A DNA stretch of 45,182 nt from Tannerellaceae bacterium. Its GTDB lineage: Bacteria; Bacteroidota; Bacteroidia; Bacteroidales; Tannerellaceae. Both the position numbers and the translations under genes were made by a program. The stretch covers positions 1 to 45,182 of the forward strand of contig JAISBL010000079.1 of NCBI GenBank assembly GCA_031266215.1, read 5' to 3'. The notes below the pieces were generated by a model. The model was not told where the DNA came from, searched no databases, and saw only the letters and a program-made list of their open reading frames with translations. Of the stretch, positions 7,587 to 16,394 are shown piece by piece; within the stretch, counting starts at the first letter, position 1; the number at the start of each line of letters is the position of its first letter.

Positions 7587-10500
7587 ATGACTCGTTTTAT
7601 CATTAATATACTCCTTTTATTGTCTTGCTGTTTTGCACATGCCATGGCGGCGGAGACAAACATATACGCCTCGCGCTCGGTGTTGGAGAACGGCAGGTGG
7701 GTGAAGATTCAGATAGAAAACACCGGGATGTATAAAATCACATACGACGATCTCAGGAATATGGGGTTTGCCGACCCGCAGCGGGTATCGGTCTACGGAT
7801 ACGGCGGCTGGCCGCTGGATGAAGACTTCAGCCGGCCCTATACAGACGACCTCCCGGCCGTAGCTGCGTACAGAGGCGTCAACTACCTGTTGTTCTACGG
7901 CAAAGGCCCGGTCAGGTGGGAGTATAGCGAGGCCAACAACACCTTTATTCACACCAATAACCCATACGCCACCTATGGATGCTATTTCCTGACAGACGAG
8001 GGAGGGGTGCCAAAAGAAATGGAAACGCTGTCTTCTTCATCCTCCGGAGCATCACTCTCTGTGACCACATACGACGAATACCGGTTGTTTGAAGAAGAAC
8101 TGTTCTCGGTCAACAAGTCGGGGCGCGAACTCTTCGGCGAATCATTTGCCGGCGGCGGTTCGCACACCCTTAACTCGCCCGCCTTACGTATACCTGGCGT
8201 AACTGACGAAGCGGGGAAGCTGACCATGCGGTTCATCGCCCGCCCCAGATCGACGCCGGGCCAGGCCATACTGAGTATAGACGGAACCCAGATGATCAGA
8301 CTGGATATTCCGGCCGTCGGCAGCGGAGATACTTACAACAAAGGCATAGCCGTAGACCGGACTGTCGCATGGGAAGGCGATAAAAACGAAGCCCCCAGGG
8401 TCACAGTCGGCTATAATAAAGCGGGTGACGAAAATGTGCATCTGGATTACATCCGCCTGCATGTCAAACGGCAGTTGCAGGTATACGGCGAGTATACGTT
8501 CTTCCGAAGCATTGCCTCGCGCAACAACACAACGCGCTTTGTGATAGGGAATGCAAACGCTAACACACTGGTCTTTGACGTGACCGACGGTGTAAACCTC
8601 AAACTCATGGAGACGCAGCTAAACGGCTCGGAGTTATCGTTCACCATCCCGGCCGGAGGAGAACTGCGGGAGTTTGCAGCCGTACAGGTAAATCAGACCC
8701 TTGGCGGATGGAAGAACGCAGTGGAAGTGCGTAACCAAAACCTGCACGCCCTTATGCAGGCAGACATGGTCGTCATCGTGAATGACGCCCTGCGCAGTCA
8801 GGCCGAACGTCTGGCCGCAAGACACCGTACGAGTGACAATATGAAAGTGGAGGTAGTAAGCCCCTGGCAGATATATAACGAATTTTCAGGCGGAACGCCT
8901 GACGCCACTGCCTACCGGCGGTTTATGAAGATGCTGTACGACCGTGCAGCATCCGAAAGCAGCCGTCCGAAATACCTCCTCCTCTTTGGGGACGGGGCCT
9001 ACGACAACCGCCTGCTCACAGGAGGGTGGAAGGACGTTATGACCACGAATATGTTACTGACCTATCAGTCTGTAAACTCATGGAACCAGTACTCATATGT
9101 GACAGACGATTACTTCGGCGCTCTTGGTACCACATCGTTCACCACCGGCCCCATTCAGTTAGGCATCGGGCGCCTGCCGGTGCGTACAACGGAAGAGGCC
9201 GTCGTAGTGGTAGATAAGATACTGGCATATATGGACAACACCTATACAGGAGCATGGAAAAACCGCATCTGCTTCGTGGCCGACGACGGAAGTTCACTGG
9301 ACAGGCCGCCTTACAGTATCGAACACATGAACTACGCCAACCGCCTTGGCGAACGCATAAAGACGGAGCACCCCGGGTTCCTGGTCAATAAAATATTCTT
9401 TGACGCCTATAAGAAAACAGACTCCAGGTACCCCGACGTCAGGCAGAATATACAAAAACAACTGAAAGACGGTTTGCTGGTTATCAATTACACAGGGCAC
9501 GGAAGCACAGAGAAATGGAGTGACGAAGACGTACTGACAGCCTCCGACATAGCCGGGTTCTCATACACCAATCTGCCGTTATGGATAACAGCCACCTGCG
9601 ATTTCACCCGCTTTGACGATACCTCCACCTCAGCCGGCGAAGGCGTTTTCCTGCAAAAGAGCGGAGGTATTGCGCTCTTCACTACCACCCGTGTAGTATA
9701 TTCAAACAACAACTTCGAGCTTAACAACCTTCTTATAGGCGAACTGTTCAGTCGCAGCCCTGATGGTAAACGCCTCGCTCTGGGCGATATTATAAGAAGG
9801 ACTAAAAGCGGACTGACAGACAATAACAAGCTCAACTTTATACTCATAGGAGACCCGGCCCTGAAGCTGGCTTACCCGGAATACCACATACAGGTAACGG
9901 ACGTCAACGGCCATCCGGTGGAACCCGGAACCCCCGTCCCCGTCAAAGCCCTGGATAAAATGACGGTGAAGGGAAGCATACTCCTTCCCGACGGCCGGAC
10001 CCCGGCCTCCGGCTTCTCAGGAACACTGAACGTGACTATACTGGACAGCAAACAAACCATCCGGACATTAGACAACAACAATACCGGCGAGGCCTTTACA
10101 TTTACCGATTATCCCTACACGCTGTACACAGGTAACAGCAGGGTGCAAAACGGGAGTTTTGAGTTTTCGTTTACCGTCCCAAAGGATATTTCCTATTCAT
10201 CCGACTATGGCGTTATGAACCTCTATGCATCTGCCGACAGTCTGGGAACAGAAGCGCAGGGCTATTTTAACGACCTGCTTATCGGCGGCTCGGCCGAGAA
10301 TCCCGAACAAGACGCCGAAGGCCCCGAAATACGGGAACTCTACCTCAACACCCCTGCCTTCAGCGATGGAGGAAAGGTAAACGCCACGCCCTTCTTCGTA
10401 GCCCGCCTGTGGGACAAGTCAGGCGTAAACATAAGCGGCAGCAGCATCGGCCACGACATCATCCTGTCTATAGACAACAAGCCGGCATGGAGCTACAACC

Positions 10501-10976
10501 TCAACTCCTACTATCAGCTTACAGACAACCAGGGCGAAGGTCTGGTGGCATTCTCCATACCATCACTGACACCGGGCATACATACCGCCGAATTTAAAGT
10601 ATGGGATGTTGCGAACAACCCGACGCAGCACACCTTCACCTTTGAAGTATCCCAGGACGTCAGGCCTCAGATAACCAAAGCCACCGCCACGCCGGTCCCG
10701 GCCCGCGAAACCCTGCGGTTCCTGATCTACCACGACCACCCGGAGTCGGTTTTGCAGGTAAGCATAAAGGTCTATGATATGACCGGCCGTCTCTGGTGGG
10801 AGAGGGATGAAAACGGCTCATCGGCCAAAGACGTCCCCTATGCGGTTGACTGGGACCTGACAGGCAGCAGCGGTTCACGCCTCCGCCCCGGCGTTTACAT
10901 CTACCGCACAGCCATCCGCACGGCAGGCGCAGGCGAAAGCCACCTGTCAGGTAAATTAGTGATACTCGCACAATAA
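7587..10976 (+). CDS. porU: Type IX secretion system C-terminal signal peptidase/sortase PorU
   Basis: A gingipain-like (C25 family) surface transpeptidase of 1129 aa. PorU removes the C-terminal signal of T9SS cargos at the cell surface and links them to A-LPS. The ATG at 7587 gives a clean signal peptide (MTRFIINILLLLSCCFAHA); a TTG five codons upstream is less likely. The catalytic His lies in NYTGHGSTEKW (about His638) and the catalytic Cys in WITATCDFTRF (about Cys671). Their 33-residue separation equals that of P. gingivalis PorU as I recall it. The end (from about residue 1030) looks like a T9SS C-terminal domain, ending in LRPGVYIYRT and a last strand. porV follows after 48 bp, as expected for partners in the attachment complex. 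Confidence 0.93.
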   Translation: MTRFIINILLLLSCCFAHAMAAETNIYASRSVLENGRWVKIQIENTGMYKITYDDLRNMGFADPQRVSVYGYGGWPLDEDFSRPYTDDLPAVAAYRGVNYLLFYGKGPVRWEYSEANNTFIHTNNPYATYGCYFLTDEGGVPKEMETLSSSSSGASLSVTTYDEYRLFEEELFSVNKSGRELFGESFAGGGSHTLNSPALRIPGVTDEAGKLTMRFIARPRSTPGQAILSIDGTQMIRLDIPAVGSGDTYNKGIAVDRTVAWEGDKNEAPRVTVGYNKAGDENVHLDYIRLHVKRQLQVYGEYTFFRSIASRNNTTRFVIGNANANTLVFDVTDGVNLKLMETQLNGSELSFTIPAGGELREFAAVQVNQTLGGWKNAVEVRNQNLHALMQADMVVIVNDALRSQAERLAARHRTSDNMKVEVVSPWQIYNEFSGGTPDATAYRRFMKMLYDRAASESSRPKYLLLFGDGAYDNRLLTGGWKDVMTTNMLLTYQSVNSWNQYSYVTDDYFGALGTTSFTTGPIQLGIGRLPVRTTEEAVVVVDKILAYMDNTYTGAWKNRICFVADDGSSLDRPPYSIEHMNYANRLGERIKTEHPGFLVNKIFFDAYKKTDSRYPDVRQNIQKQLKDGLLVINYTGHGSTEKWSDEDVLTASDIAGFSYTNLPLWITATCDFTRFDDTSTSAGEGVFLQKSGGIALFTTTRVVYSNNNFELNNLLIGELFSRSPDGKRLALGDIIRRTKSGLTDNNKLNFILIGDPALKLAYPEYHIQVTDVNGHPVEPGTPVPVKALDKMTVKGSILLPDGRTPASGFSGTLNVTILDSKQTIRTLDNNNTGEAFTFTDYPYTLYTGNSRVQNGSFEFSFTVPKDISYSSDYGVMNLYASADSLGTEAQGYFNDLLIGGSAENPEQDAEGPEIRELYLNTPAFSDGGKVNATPFFVARLWDKSGVNISGSSIGHDIILSIDNKPAWSYNLNSYYQLTDNQGEGLVAFSIPSLTPGIHTAEFKVWDVANNPTQHTFTFEVSQDVRPQITKATATPVPARETLRFLIYHDHPESVLQVSIKVYDMTGRLWWERDENGSSAKDVPYAVDWDLTGSSGSRLRPGVYIYRTAIRTAGAGESHLSGKLVILAQ

Positions 10977-11024
10977 AACAGAGCATTCATTAGTTTATAG
11001 TTAGTGTTATAATAAACCCTGTAT

Positions 11025-12206
11025 ATGAAAGACATAAAAATAAAAGCTCTCTATATGACAGCTTGCCTGCTTATGGCAGGCCCTGCCTCCACATGGGCGC
11101 AAAAAAACAGTTTTGCACCTATCAACACAGCCGTCCCCTCACTCTCTATCGCCCCGGATGCGCGGGCCGGGGCAATGGGCGACAACGGAGTGGCCAGCGG
11201 CCCCGACATAGCCTCGCAATACTGGAACCCGGCCAAATACACATTTCATTACAGCCAGGCAGGGGTGGGAATGTCTTATACGCCCTGGCTCCGCCGGCTT
11301 GTTAATGATGTGGCCCTGGCCTATATGTCGGGGTTCTACAAAATAGGACAGAACGACAACCAGGCCGTAAGCGCCTCGCTGCGCTACTTTACATTAGGCG
11401 AAATACCTCTGACGTATCAGGGTGAAGACATCCCGTACAACCGCCTTAATCCTTACGAAATGGCGGTAGATGTAAGCTACAGCCGCAAGCTGTCCGAATT
11501 ATACTCCATGGCGGTTACCGCACGCTATATCCGTTCAGACATGAGCGACCAGACTGACGAGATGGTCCCCGGCAACTCGGTTGCCGCCGACGTGTCGGGG
11601 TATCTGGAGAAATACGTAATACTGGGAAACACGGAGAGCCTGTGGACATTCGGCTTTAACGTCTCAAACATCGGGACCAAAATATCTTACGACGGAGGAA
11701 CAACGAACGAGTTCATCCCTACCACGCTGAAAATCGGAACCGGACTGCTTTATCCGCTCGATGACTACAACCGCATCGGCGTTTACCTTGACCTGAGCAA
11801 ATACCTTGTCCCCAGTCTTCCCAAAAGCAGGGGTAACACCGAAGAAGAACAGACGGAATATGACCGGCTGAAGCAACAATACAACACTATGTCATTCATG
11901 ACCGGGATATTCAAATCCTTCTCCGACGCACCGGGCGGCTTCAGCGAAGAGCTGAAAGAGATAAACATCTCCCTCGGAGCCGAATACAGCTATAACGACC
12001 AGTTCTTCCTCCGGGGCGGCTATTATTACGAAGACCCGTATAAAGGCAGTCGCCAGTACTTTTCCCTCGGCGCAGGCTTCCGGATGAGCGTATTCCAGCT
12101 CGACGCCGCCTACCTTATAAGTACCATCCCCAACAACCCGCTGGACCAGACCCTGCGCTTCTCCCTCTCCTTCGACATGGACGGCCTCAGGAACCTGTTC
12201 AGGTAG
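11025..12206 (+). CDS. porV: Type IX secretion outer-membrane shuttle protein PorV
   Basis: A 393-aa FadL-like outer-membrane beta-barrel. PorV binds the C-terminal domain of T9SS cargos leaving the SprA translocon and delivers them to PorU. There is a signal peptide (cleavage near TWAQ, residues 23-26), then the family hallmark PSLSIAPDARAGAMGD and SQYWNPAKY. Amphipathic strands run to the end, with a final strand LRFSLSFDMDGLRNLF. It directly follows porU and precedes ispF by 24 bp, and is presumably co-transcribed with them. This order is, as far as I know, shared with Porphyromonas. Confidence 0.93.
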   Translation: MKDIKIKALYMTACLLMAGPASTWAQKNSFAPINTAVPSLSIAPDARAGAMGDNGVASGPDIASQYWNPAKYTFHYSQAGVGMSYTPWLRRLVNDVALAYMSGFYKIGQNDNQAVSASLRYFTLGEIPLTYQGEDIPYNRLNPYEMAVDVSYSRKLSELYSMAVTARYIRSDMSDQTDEMVPGNSVAADVSGYLEKYVILGNTESLWTFGFNVSNIGTKISYDGGTTNEFIPTTLKIGTGLLYPLDDYNRIGVYLDLSKYLVPSLPKSRGNTEEEQTEYDRLKQQYNTMSFMTGIFKSFSDAPGGFSEELKEINISLGAEYSYNDQFFLRGGYYYEDPYKGSRQYFSLGAGFRMSVFQLDAAYLISTIPNNPLDQTLRFSLSFDMDGLRNLFR

Positions 12207-12230
12207 TCATAAACATCTCCCGCGGCGACA

Positions 12231-12713
12231 ATGAATAAGATACGAGTAGGCTTCGGATATGACGTGCATGCCCTGGCTCCGGGCCGCGACCTGTGGCTTG
12301 GGGGCCTGCACATACAATATCCGGAAGGCTTGCAGGGACATAGTGACGCCGACGTCCTGATACACGCCATCTGCGACGCCCTCCTGGGAGCGGCCGGCAT
12401 GCGCGACATCGGCTATCACTTCCCCGACACCGACGGCCGGTACAAAGACATAGACAGCAAAATACTGCTTGCCGATGTCATGAAACTCATCCGTCAGGCC
12501 GGATACGAACCCGGCAACATTGACGCAACCGTCGCCGCCGAGCAACCAAAGCTGAACCCGCATATCCCGGCTATGAAAACAACACTGGCGCAGGTCATGC
12601 AGGTCGACCCCGCCGACATCTCCATCAAAGCTACTACGACCGAGCGGTTAGGATTCACCGGTCGCCGCGAAGGCATCGCCGCCTACGCCACAGCCCTCAT
12701 TTACCGTCCCTGA
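12231..12713 (+). CDS. ispF: 2-C-methyl-D-erythritol 2,4-cyclodiphosphate synthase
   Basis: A 160-aa IspF, the fifth step of the MEP isoprenoid pathway: it cyclises CDP-ME 2-phosphate to MEcPP with release of CMP. The zinc-binding Asp and His are in GFGYDVHAL (Asp11, His13), with a third His in GHSDADVLIHAICDALLG. The C-terminal TTERLGFTGRREGIAA is typical of the family. The length is normal. It is the last gene of the tcdA-to-ispF series. IspD is encoded elsewhere in this window (minus strand, 34.6-35.3 kb), so the MEP genes are not clustered. Confidence 0.95.
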   Translation: MNKIRVGFGYDVHALAPGRDLWLGGLHIQYPEGLQGHSDADVLIHAICDALLGAAGMRDIGYHFPDTDGRYKDIDSKILLADVMKLIRQAGYEPGNIDATVAAEQPKLNPHIPAMKTTLAQVMQVDPADISIKATTTERLGFTGRREGIAAYATALIYRP

Positions 12714-12824
12714 CTAATCTTGCGCAATAAAATCAACCGCTCCCCCTCGTCGTCGTCAGCAGTGGCGACGGCAGGAATGCGCCGCGGCAACGGGTTCTCC
12801 GGCAACGTGTTTACCGGGACTTTT

Positions 12825-12931
12825 GGTAAGCCTCTTACCAGGCCTTTGGTAAGCACCTTACCAAGCGTTAGGTAAGCACCTTACCAAGCCCTTGGTAAAC
12901 ACCTTACCAGGCGTTAGGTAAACACCCTGCC
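12825..12931. repeat. Array B: five palindromes with an exact 23-bp period
   Basis: Units of the form GGTAAG-CAC-CTTACC (6-bp arms, 3-bp gap) start at 12825, 12848, 12871, 12894 and 12917, exactly 23 bp apart. Linkers of 8 bp are variable but themselves roughly symmetric (AGGCCTTT, AAGCGTTA, AAGCCCTT, AGGCGTTA). The last unit is decayed (GGTAAA with CCTGCC). Because each arm is complementary to both neighbours, a single strand could fold in two alternative hairpin registers. The array sits between the 3' ends of ispF and the convergent T9SS-cargo gene. Remains of a further unit may lie at 12801-12815. Confidence 0.93.
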
Positions 12932-12942
12932 AAAAAGCGGGG

Positions 12943-12985
12943 CAGGCAGATTCTCACAGACGGATTAGTCTGTGGAATCTGCCTG
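12943..12985. terminator. Long hairpin between convergent genes
   Basis: A near-perfect inverted repeat: CAGGCAGATTCTCACAGA (12943-12960) pairs with TCTGTGGAATCTGCCTG (12969-12985), with one bulged base and an 8-nt loop. It lies 30 bp from the stop of the minus-strand gene and 230 bp from the ispF stop, so a role as terminator for the minus-strand operon or for both sides is likely. There is no clear T-run. Confidence 0.6.
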
Positions 12986-13014
12986 TTCGGCGTCTTATGT
13001 GTACTTATGAGAGA

Positions 13015-14970
13015 TTATTCGCGAACGGCGAACCTGAGCGTCGTTGCGTTGTTCTTTATTACGTAGACCCCTTTGACGAAGCGCTTGTTAACCACCAAAG
13101 GCCCGGCGGAGGGAGGGAGTGGCTGGCGGTGCAGCATCCGGCCCTGAATGTCGTATATGATCACATCGCTGCCAGTCTGGTTAAGTCCGTACACGCGCAA
13201 CGTTCCACCTTCGTAGTTGGCCGATGGTGCGGCCGGGAGGCTGACGGCGGCTGAGGATGAGGGGTTGGAGGCGAAGTGCAGTACGAACCGGTCCGACGGG
13301 TCTGAAGGCGACGAGGAGAAGGTGTAGGAGGGCGTCCGGCGGAGGTCTGTCATAACACCCGTCTTTGTATCTTCCAGCACCACGAAGGCGACGGAAGCAA
13401 TGCTGCCTGTCCTGCCGGCCCGGAGAACCACCTGCTGCGGCTCGGCTGAGGGCGTGAAGTACATAGGCAGACTGTCGGTGGAGGGCGAGATGACGGATAC
13501 GGTCATATCCTTATTGTCGGACGAACGGGTGTATATCTGGTTCACGCCGCCGGAGCGGTTGAATATCTTCACTGCATCGAAAGGATCGCCGGAGTTCAGG
13601 CTGGCGTCATTGCGGAAGACGATACACAGGCGGTCGTAACCTCCTGTGCCTGCGTCGCGGGTCTCGATAAGGAGTTCGTCCACCGGTTCGTAAGTAGCCT
13701 CTGCACTGCGGAGGAGGTTAGACGAGGCGTCATGCCTGCGTTTGTTACGGGGTATCTTCATTGTCGCGGGCGTGTCTGATCCTACGATAAACATCTGCAT
13801 CGGGGCCACATTGCCTGAATCATAGGTGCTGCCCTGCTGCTGTTTTATCAGGTAAGAGGCTGAGAAACTGAAGCGCGAGCCGTCGTAGCTGCCATTGCCC
13901 TGTGAGAGGACGTAGAAGCCGGGTTTGAGCGTTCCGTTTGCCACGCCCCAGTCGGTCGAGGTCGTACCGTTCACGATGTCGGTAAGGTCTAATGGAGTCA
14001 TGTAGGGGTTGCCAAGGTAATTGAATCCCTTTTCAAGAGGAATATTAGTCACGTCATGCGTCACCAGCCTTTCTCCGCTCACGTACCCGGGCGCGTTCTG
14101 GTCGTCAAGGTATTTAGAGAAGGAATGTTCGGCCACGGCGCGTGAGAAGAAGAATCCTGTTGTAGCCCTTTTGCTGAAGTCGGCGTCAGGCCAGCGCGGG
14201 TCAAGCTCAGACGTGTAGTAGCTATCCCCTGCAGGTATGATTCCCATACCGACGATGTACCCCAGTCCGGGATTCAGCAGGGTGCGGGGGTTGGTTATCA
14301 GCCGGTCGTTATTCCCGAACAATCCCTTCGCGGTAGGACGCGAGAGGAAGTTGTAGAAGAAGTAATCGGCGTACAGCTTTTCAAATGGCGGGGTAAAGCC
14401 GACCAGCCTCTTGTTCTTATAATGCTCGCCAAGGGCAAGGTTGACCTGTACGCCCCCGGCGTTGCCTGTCACCTGATCGGCCACCAGCAGGTGGGCGTTC
14501 ATGGTAGCGGTATCTCCCAGCGCCCTGGAGTCGAGCACAAGGCGTCCTTTGATAATATCCACCTTCTGTGCCGTGGCGGATATATTGGGGTCCATGGTTA
14601 CCGTAAGCGAAGGGTCGCTCATATTTACCGCAAGGGTAGCGGGGAAGTTTATGTATCGTTCCTTCGGGGCGTTGCCGCTGATGTGCTGCGGAGCTTTGCC
14701 GCGGAACTCAAACGCGCCGCTGTTCCTGGAAGCGTCGGCGGTAAAGACATTACCCTGTGATACATTGTTGTGAAAGTCTCCCGTAAGCGCCGTTTTACCT
14801 GTCTGAAACACCTCCGACTTATCTTCGGCGACGAAGTCTCCCTGGATAAACAGAGAGTCTTTGACGTATAACAATCCCTTGTTGAGGAATACCATCTTCT
14901 GGGCCTGCTGGGCCTGCATTCCCTGAAAAGACAGGGTAAGGCATATGATATAAGAACCAAATCGTTTCAT
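13015..14970 (-). CDS. Large surface protein with a T9SS-type C-terminal domain; last gene of the fimbrial operon
   Basis: A 651-aa protein from the ATG at 14970, which gives a good signal peptide (MKRFGSYIICLTLSFQGMQAQ); an upstream TTG start is unlikely. Residues 25-180 are repetitive, strand-rich and beta-helix-like (LYVKDSLFIQGDF, QKVDIIKGRLVLDSR). The C-terminal 70 residues match the pattern of a T9SS sorting domain: GTLRVYGLNQTGSDVIIYD, then a turn with QGRMLHR, then VKGVYVIKNN and a short terminal strand. It begins 29 bp after the stop of the preceding fimbrial gene. In P. gingivalis the last protein of the mfa operon, Mfa5, is reported to need T9SS, so a tip-associated adhesin is plausible. 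No homologue is recognised and no vWA MIDAS motif was seen. Confidence 0.7.
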   Translation of the reverse strand: MKRFGSYIICLTLSFQGMQAQQAQKMVFLNKGLLYVKDSLFIQGDFVAEDKSEVFQTGKTALTGDFHNNVSQGNVFTADASRNSGAFEFRGKAPQHISGNAPKERYINFPATLAVNMSDPSLTVTMDPNISATAQKVDIIKGRLVLDSRALGDTATMNAHLLVADQVTGNAGGVQVNLALGEHYKNKRLVGFTPPFEKLYADYFFYNFLSRPTAKGLFGNNDRLITNPRTLLNPGLGYIVGMGIIPAGDSYYTSELDPRWPDADFSKRATTGFFFSRAVAEHSFSKYLDDQNAPGYVSGERLVTHDVTNIPLEKGFNYLGNPYMTPLDLTDIVNGTTSTDWGVANGTLKPGFYVLSQGNGSYDGSRFSFSASYLIKQQQGSTYDSGNVAPMQMFIVGSDTPATMKIPRNKRRHDASSNLLRSAEATYEPVDELLIETRDAGTGGYDRLCIVFRNDASLNSGDPFDAVKIFNRSGGVNQIYTRSSDNKDMTVSVISPSTDSLPMYFTPSAEPQQVVLRAGRTGSIASVAFVVLEDTKTGVMTDLRRTPSYTFSSSPSDPSDRFVLHFASNPSSSAAVSLPAAPSANYEGGTLRVYGLNQTGSDVIIYDIQGRMLHRQPLPPSAGPLVVNKRFVKGVYVIKNNATTLRFAVRE

Positions 14971-14999
14971 AAATAAATATCTCTTTCTTTTTTTATAGC

Positions 15000-16388
15000 T
15001 CAACTTTGTTGTGTCACATTAACTTCTATGGACAATGCGCCGGCGGTAAGTTTTATCTTACCCGTGCGCACCCTGCCTGTGTTGTTTGCCGGGGCTTTCA
15101 CCTTAAGTTCCAGACAGGAGGAGGGGAAGTCTCCTTTTTCAAACTCCAGCCATCCGGAGGGATCGCCGGTGCTCTCCCAGGCTGCGCTCCACCCGGAGTA
15201 GGTGGTAAATACCCTGAGGGAGTAAAAGTCTTCGGCCGCTACCTTTCCGTCCCACGAGCCGTCGGCGCGGAAGACCAGGTTGGCAGAGCTTACTCCCAGC
15301 TTGTAGAGGTCGTTGAAGACTATGGAGGTTATACCCAGTTCGTTAGTTTCAACGGTAGACGAGAGCGGAGGCCTGAGCACGCTTGCGGCCATCTCTATCG
15401 TAGGCGCCCCGTCTCCGATGATCCTTGTAATGTTGAGGCGGTAACGATAATTGCGCAGGATGGGCATCAGGTTGTTGTTCCTGTCGCACATGTCTACGCG
15501 GTAGAACTGCGAAGGATGTCCCTGCCGGGATATCTTAAGTATAATGCCGGTGGGCCGGTCTGAGTCCTGCCCGTCTTCGGCCACGTAAATCTCGCGTTCC
15601 ATAGCCGGGCTGGCGGTTCCTGCGTTCTGAACGAAGCGGTATCCGAATATCCTTGTGTTAGGAACGGCTTCAGCGGGGACGTTGGCCGTCCCGACGATAG
15701 CGCCTCCGGCATCGAACGCCGGGGCTACGAAGCCTTTGCTCCTGGTGTTGAAGAGATAGACAGAGTCTATCGTTATATTGTCGTCAAGTATGCTGTTTAC
15801 AATATCTATGCGGGTGATCGAACGTACCATCTTTATATCCCCCACGGTAGAGTCCGGCGACCGCAGCAGGCCCGATTCCCCATACATGGGTATGGGTTCG
15901 AAGTTTTCTCCGAAAGGCCGCGAGGTGTCGAAAACGAAGCGCTTCATCACCTGCTCCTTGCTCACGTCGCCATAGGCGGCGTCTGTCAGCAGCCTGTCGT
16001 TCATCTCTGCGGTGAACAGGTTGCGTACGTTGGCCAGAACGATCATGCGCGAATCGACAAGGTCGAGTTTGAACTGTATTTTCTTCGTGTTACCGTTGTC
16101 CTGTGCAATAGAGGTAACGGGGATATGCTTGTAATAGGATTCACGGCCTGTGGAATCGACCCTGAATACCAGCACATCTACGGTACGTACCTCGTTCTCG
16201 TCATTCTCGGAGTAAGCATACGTCACGGGCGTGTAAGTGCCGGGGATTTGCATCGTAAGCACGACGGTCTTATCTGTGGCGGCCGGCTCAACGGGTTTTA
16301 CAATGTGGTCCGTCCCCTTTTCTTCGTCTACGCATGAAGAAACTACGAGTGAGAGTGCAAGAATCAATATGGTAACAAGTCTGTTCAT
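15000..16388 (-). CDS. Minor/tip fimbrial subunit lipoprotein with a BACON-like C-terminus
   Basis: A 462-aa lipoprotein; the signal ends in VVSSC with Cys19 the lipidation site. The N-terminal part (residues 40-130) reads as the fimbrillin fold (VVLTMQIPGTYTP, EVRTVDVLVFRVDS, DSRMIVLANVRNLF). After a middle fimbrillin-like domain, residues about 375-462 look like a BACON or Ig-like domain (WSAAWESTGDPSGWLEFEK, then TGKIKLTAGALSIEVNVTQ). BACON domains in this phylum are linked to carbohydrate or mucin binding. It is translated 6 bp after the stop of the upstream paralogue and is similar to it in layout, suggesting duplication. By operon position it is a Mfa3/Mfa4 or FimC-E counterpart, that is, tip complex rather than shaft. 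Confidence 0.72.
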   Translation of the reverse strand: MNRLVTILILALSLVVSSCVDEEKGTDHIVKPVEPAATDKTVVLTMQIPGTYTPVTYAYSENDENEVRTVDVLVFRVDSTGRESYYKHIPVTSIAQDNGNTKKIQFKLDLVDSRMIVLANVRNLFTAEMNDRLLTDAAYGDVSKEQVMKRFVFDTSRPFGENFEPIPMYGESGLLRSPDSTVGDIKMVRSITRIDIVNSILDDNITIDSVYLFNTRSKGFVAPAFDAGGAIVGTANVPAEAVPNTRIFGYRFVQNAGTASPAMEREIYVAEDGQDSDRPTGIILKISRQGHPSQFYRVDMCDRNNNLMPILRNYRYRLNITRIIGDGAPTIEMAASVLRPPLSSTVETNELGITSIVFNDLYKLGVSSANLVFRADGSWDGKVAAEDFYSLRVFTTYSGWSAAWESTGDPSGWLEFEKGDFPSSCLELKVKAPANNTGRVRTGKIKLTAGALSIEVNVTQQS

Positions 16389-16394
16389 TATCCT

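Noticed and set aside
12825-12931. Arrays B, C and D as CRISPR arrays
   Set aside because: The period is 23 bp with no unique spacers of 30 bp or more, the linkers are 5-8 bp, units are themselves palindromic and no cas genes are present.
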